In this document: positions 15,036 to 16,936 of the stretch, piece by piece
How positions within the stretch are numbered: position 1 is the first letter of the stretch
Layout of the letters: the number at the start of each line of letters is the position of its first letter
Source of the DNA: Planctomycetota bacterium
GTDB lineage: Bacteria > Planctomycetota > Planctomycetia > Pirellulales > Pirellulaceae
Assembly: GCA_019347795.1 (NCBI GenBank)
Contig: JAHWKS010000011.1
Span: forward strand, 1 to 16,936
Length of the DNA stretch: 16,936 nt
Reading direction: 5' to 3'
Notes under the pieces: model-generated
Told to the model about the DNA's origin: nothing
What the model saw: the letters and a program-made list of their open reading frames with translations, nothing else
Databases searched by the model: none
Translations under genes and position numbers: made by a program

Positions 15036-15701
15036 ATGATGATTGAAGTGGAGTGCGGCGGCTGTGGCAAGCGGCTCGAGGTCGATCCGCAGTATGCGGG
15101 ACAAACCGCCGAGTGTCCCGTTTGTCAGACGCCGTTCCAGGTTCCCGATCCCGCGGCGGAGGCGGGCCCAGCCGAGCCGGCCACGTGGCGCCTGAAGACG
15201 CCGGAGGGCCGCACCTATGGTCCGGTCGCGCGGAGCGAACTCGACCGCTGGGTGAGCGAGGGGCGCGTCTCGCACGACTGCGAGCTCCGCGAGGAAGGGC
15301 AACCGTGGGCGCGTGCCGAACGCATGTATCCGGTGCTGACGCCGGGGATGAGCGGACCGCCGTCGCGCGGGAATCCGTTTGCTCCCGCGCCGTTTTATGC
15401 CCGCGCCGCTCCCGCGCCGGGGAGCGGCGAGAACGGACGGCCGGTTTACTTGAAGCCGCACCGGGGCGGGCTGATTCTCGCGCTGGGGATCCTGGCGTTC
15501 GTGGTGGCGTGCCCGGTGTTGAGCTTCCTGGCCTGGACGATGGGCACGGCCGATCTGCGTGAGATGCGCGAAGGGCGGATGGATCCTTCCGGCATGGGAA
15601 GGACTCAGGCCGGCATGGTGCTGGGGATGCTGCTCTCGGTGGCCGCCATCATCGGCCTGATGGGGCTGACGTTCTTCGTAATCTTCCGCATCGCGCTGTG
15701 A
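15036..15701 (+). CDS. Zinc-ribbon, GYF_2 and DUF4190-like membrane protein
   Basis: From the ATG at 15036 (or the adjacent ATG at 15039) the product is 221 residues. Residues 7-30 hold a zinc ribbon with two C-x2-C pairs (Cys7/10 and Cys27/30). Residues 51-99 match a GYF_2 (DUF4339) domain: WRLKTPEGRTYGPVARSEL, then RWVSEGRVS and WARAERMYP. A Pro/Ala linker leads to two membrane helices (about 144-168 and 193-219) separated by an RTQAG turn, as in DUF4190-like membrane modules. This combination is common in planctomycetes. The soluble domains are probably cytoplasmic and may bind proline-rich or other peptides; the function is not established. An earlier in-frame ATG at 14949 lies in sequence lacking domain character and close to the tRNA promoter, so I reject it. 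The stop is 21 bases from that of the convergent pseudopilin. Confidence 0.88.
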   Translation: MMIEVECGGCGKRLEVDPQYAGQTAECPVCQTPFQVPDPAAEAGPAEPATWRLKTPEGRTYGPVARSELDRWVSEGRVSHDCELREEGQPWARAERMYPVLTPGMSGPPSRGNPFAPAPFYARAAPAPGSGENGRPVYLKPHRGGLILALGILAFVVACPVLSFLAWTMGTADLREMREGRMDPSGMGRTQAGMVLGMLLSVAAIIGLMGLTFFVIFRIAL

Positions 15702-15722
15702 GGCGACGGCGCGCGTGAGCGG

Positions 15723-16721
15723 TTACGGCAGTTGGTCAGGCTCTTTGCCGTTGCGCGTGCCAACCGCCTGCCAGATGTCCCGATCGATAGTTTCTGCAAC
15801 GGAGCGCACCGAGCCATCCACGAGCGCCACCTGCACGATGCCGGGATGGAAGCTGCTGAAGGTCAATTCGAAGATGCTACTAGGGTTGGCAAGACCCTGG
15901 GCGATCGGATCGAAGTTCGGCGGGTAAATGGTCGTCGCCAGCACTTCAGAATAATCGTCGCCCCAACCCCGCCGACCACCGACATCAATCTCGGGGCAAT
16001 AGAGGTAGAAGCGATCGCACTCGGTGCACGGCCCGAGGATGTCGAAAATCGCTTCGCTCAGCAGAAGCGTGTTGGAGGTTCCGTCGCGGACTGACGACAT
16101 TCGAATCGGCGGCTTCGGCTTGTTCTTGACGAAAGCTTGCGGGATGAGCACGCCGTCTCCCTCGCTGAATTCGACGTAGGTGTCGTCAGTGAGGGTGGGG
16201 GGCCGGTTGGCGTTCTGTGCAGCGGCGAATCTGCTTTTGAAAAAGCAGCCGACGTTGCCCAAGTAGTTGCCCACAGCGCGGGGGTTGATGCCGTCTCGGT
16301 CGACGAACTCCGGATCGCCCTGGGAAGGGCAATAGAAGCTCTCAATACGGGTCTGCGCCGCCGCCACGGCCGTAACCGCGGCGGTGCCGGCCGGCGGAGG
16401 CGGAGGCGGAGAGTAATTCACGTCGGTCCAGACAAGCGTATCGTAGAGATTCTGCTGCTCCATAAACGGCAAAACATACGCATGCCAGGAGTAACCCCAA
16501 CCTGCGGCGGCGCCCCAGGGGAACGACTTCTCGGTGTCGTGGTAATTCTGCAGCGCCAGCGCCAACTGTTTTTGATTGTTGCTGCACTGCGTGCGGCGGG
16601 CCGACTCGCGGGCCATCTGCACCGCCGGCAGCAAGAGCCCCACCAGCACGCCGATAATGGCGATCACCACCAACAACTCCACGAGCGTGAATCCGCCTCT
16701 CTCTGTTTTCCGGATAATCAT
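15723..16721 (-). CDS. DUF1559 pseudopilin-like protein (H-X9-DG family)
   Basis: From the ATG at 16721 the product is 332 residues, with GGAG about 10 bases upstream. The type III signal is classic: basic IIRKTERGG, cleavage after Gly10, then FTLVELLVVIAIIGVLVG with Glu at mature position 5. The DUF1559 body follows (ARRTQCSNNQKQLALALQNY, a CPSQ segment, and DGTSNTLLLSEA). The H-X9-DG motif is at His292 to Asp302-Gly303 (HPGIVQVALVDG). Such proteins are processed by a prepilin peptidase and are expanded in planctomycetes by the dozens; they are thought to form pseudopilus or surface structures. Residues near 110 contain a run of six prolines, probably a loop. An in-frame start at 16826 would place a non-signal stretch before the type III leader and is unlikely. 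Confidence 0.93.
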   Translation of the reverse strand: MIIRKTERGGFTLVELLVVIAIIGVLVGLLLPAVQMARESARRTQCSNNQKQLALALQNYHDTEKSFPWGAAAGWGYSWHAYVLPFMEQQNLYDTLVWTDVNYSPPPPPPAGTAAVTAVAAAQTRIESFYCPSQGDPEFVDRDGINPRAVGNYLGNVGCFFKSRFAAAQNANRPPTLTDDTYVEFSEGDGVLIPQAFVKNKPKPPIRMSSVRDGTSNTLLLSEAIFDILGPCTECDRFYLYCPEIDVGGRRGWGDDYSEVLATTIYPPNFDPIAQGLANPSSIFELTFSSFHPGIVQVALVDGSVRSVAETIDRDIWQAVGTRNGKEPDQLP

Positions 16722-16745
16722 GGCATGCTGTCTCCAAATTCCGCC

Positions 16746-16759
16746 AGGCGCCGGCGCCT
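16746..16759. repeat. 14-base perfect GC palindrome upstream of the pseudopilin gene
   Basis: AGGCGCCGGCGCCT reads the same on both strands and lies 25-38 bases before the ATG at 16721. It could be an operator or a leader hairpin, but GC-rich palindromes are expected by chance in such DNA. Confidence 0.4.
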
Positions 16760-16936
16760 CCGCCTCGCGCCCAGGAACGATCGCCCAAGGACCAAGAATC
16801 ATCTGGCTGGGCCGAACGGCCAGCACTGCCCGTCAATGTATCATCGCCGCCGCCGGAATGCGAGCATCGGGCCTGGTAAATTCGAGCCGGGTGCGCTGTT
16901 CCGAAGTTGCTGGTGGTTCGGAGGTTGAGTGGGGTG
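16760..16936. other. Non-coding upstream region at the window end
   Basis: I see no gene in this stretch. On the minus strand a TTGACG (16831-16836) is present, but no matching -10 box lies 16-19 bases downstream, so no promoter is called. The regulatory region of the pseudopilin probably lies here or just past the window edge. Confidence 0.4.

Noticed and set aside
1..16936. CRISPR arrays, insertion sequences, prophage or integron features
   Set aside because: No spaced direct repeats, transposase or integrase motifs or terminal inverted repeats were seen.

Overview
This looks like a chromosomal segment from a planctomycete, most likely a member of the Pirellulales or a relative. The base composition is high in GC. 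The gene content is typical of that group: a DUF1559 pseudopilin with the H-X9-DG motif, a secreted sulfatase, an STN-domain secreted protein, a DUF4139 protein, a zinc-ribbon/GYF_2/DUF4190-like membrane protein, and many secreted or membrane-anchored proteins of unknown function. Start codons are mixed (ATG, GTG, TTG) and Shine-Dalgarno sites are weak or absent at several genes. I saw no transposase, integrase, prophage gene, CRISPR array or known defence system, so this reads as core or lineage-specific chromosome rather than a mobile island.

Layout. (1) Positions 1-5689, plus strand: a compact three-gene operon of a 5'-truncated TPR protein, a 1199-residue single-span membrane protein and a small exported protein. 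The large protein carries six copies of a roughly 50-residue helical module on its predicted cytoplasmic side and a long all-helical domain outside. (2) 5693-6745, minus strand: an exported coiled-coil protein whose C-terminal domain looks like a retropepsin-fold aspartic protease without the catalytic triplet. It has a good promoter at 6804-6833. (3) 6967-10255, plus strand: a tiny two-helix membrane protein, a 137-residue unknown, a membrane-anchored ComEA-like helix-hairpin-helix protein with a TTG start, and a 718-residue membrane protein of unknown family immediately behind it. (4) 10266-12353, minus strand: an exported DUF4139 protein, divergent from (5) 12461-13258, plus strand, an exported STN-domain protein. 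(6) 13464-14774, minus strand: an exported sulfatase starting 36 bases behind the terminator of a tRNA-Val(GAC) gene (14861-14934, minus strand). (7) 15036-15701, plus strand: a zinc-ribbon/GYF_2/DUF4190-like membrane protein with a promoter placed so that its mRNA would be nearly leaderless. (8) 15723-16721, minus strand: the DUF1559 pseudopilin.

How the genes may work together. Most products are predicted to be in or outside the cytoplasmic membrane, so the theme is the cell envelope. The clearest functional unit is the first operon, whose overlapping genes could build a complex across the membrane. A second candidate unit is the ComEA-like protein with the 718-residue membrane protein 3 bases behind it, which suggests a partner in DNA binding or uptake. 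The STN protein and the pseudopilin are families that elsewhere belong to secretion or pilus machinery, but no secretin, ATPase or prepilin peptidase is present here. Three convergent gene pairs end only 3, 10 and 21 bases apart.

No complete new system can be demonstrated from sequence alone. The best candidates for new biology are the six-module transmembrane protein with its operon, the 718-residue partner of the ComEA-like protein, and the apparently inactive retropepsin-like protein.
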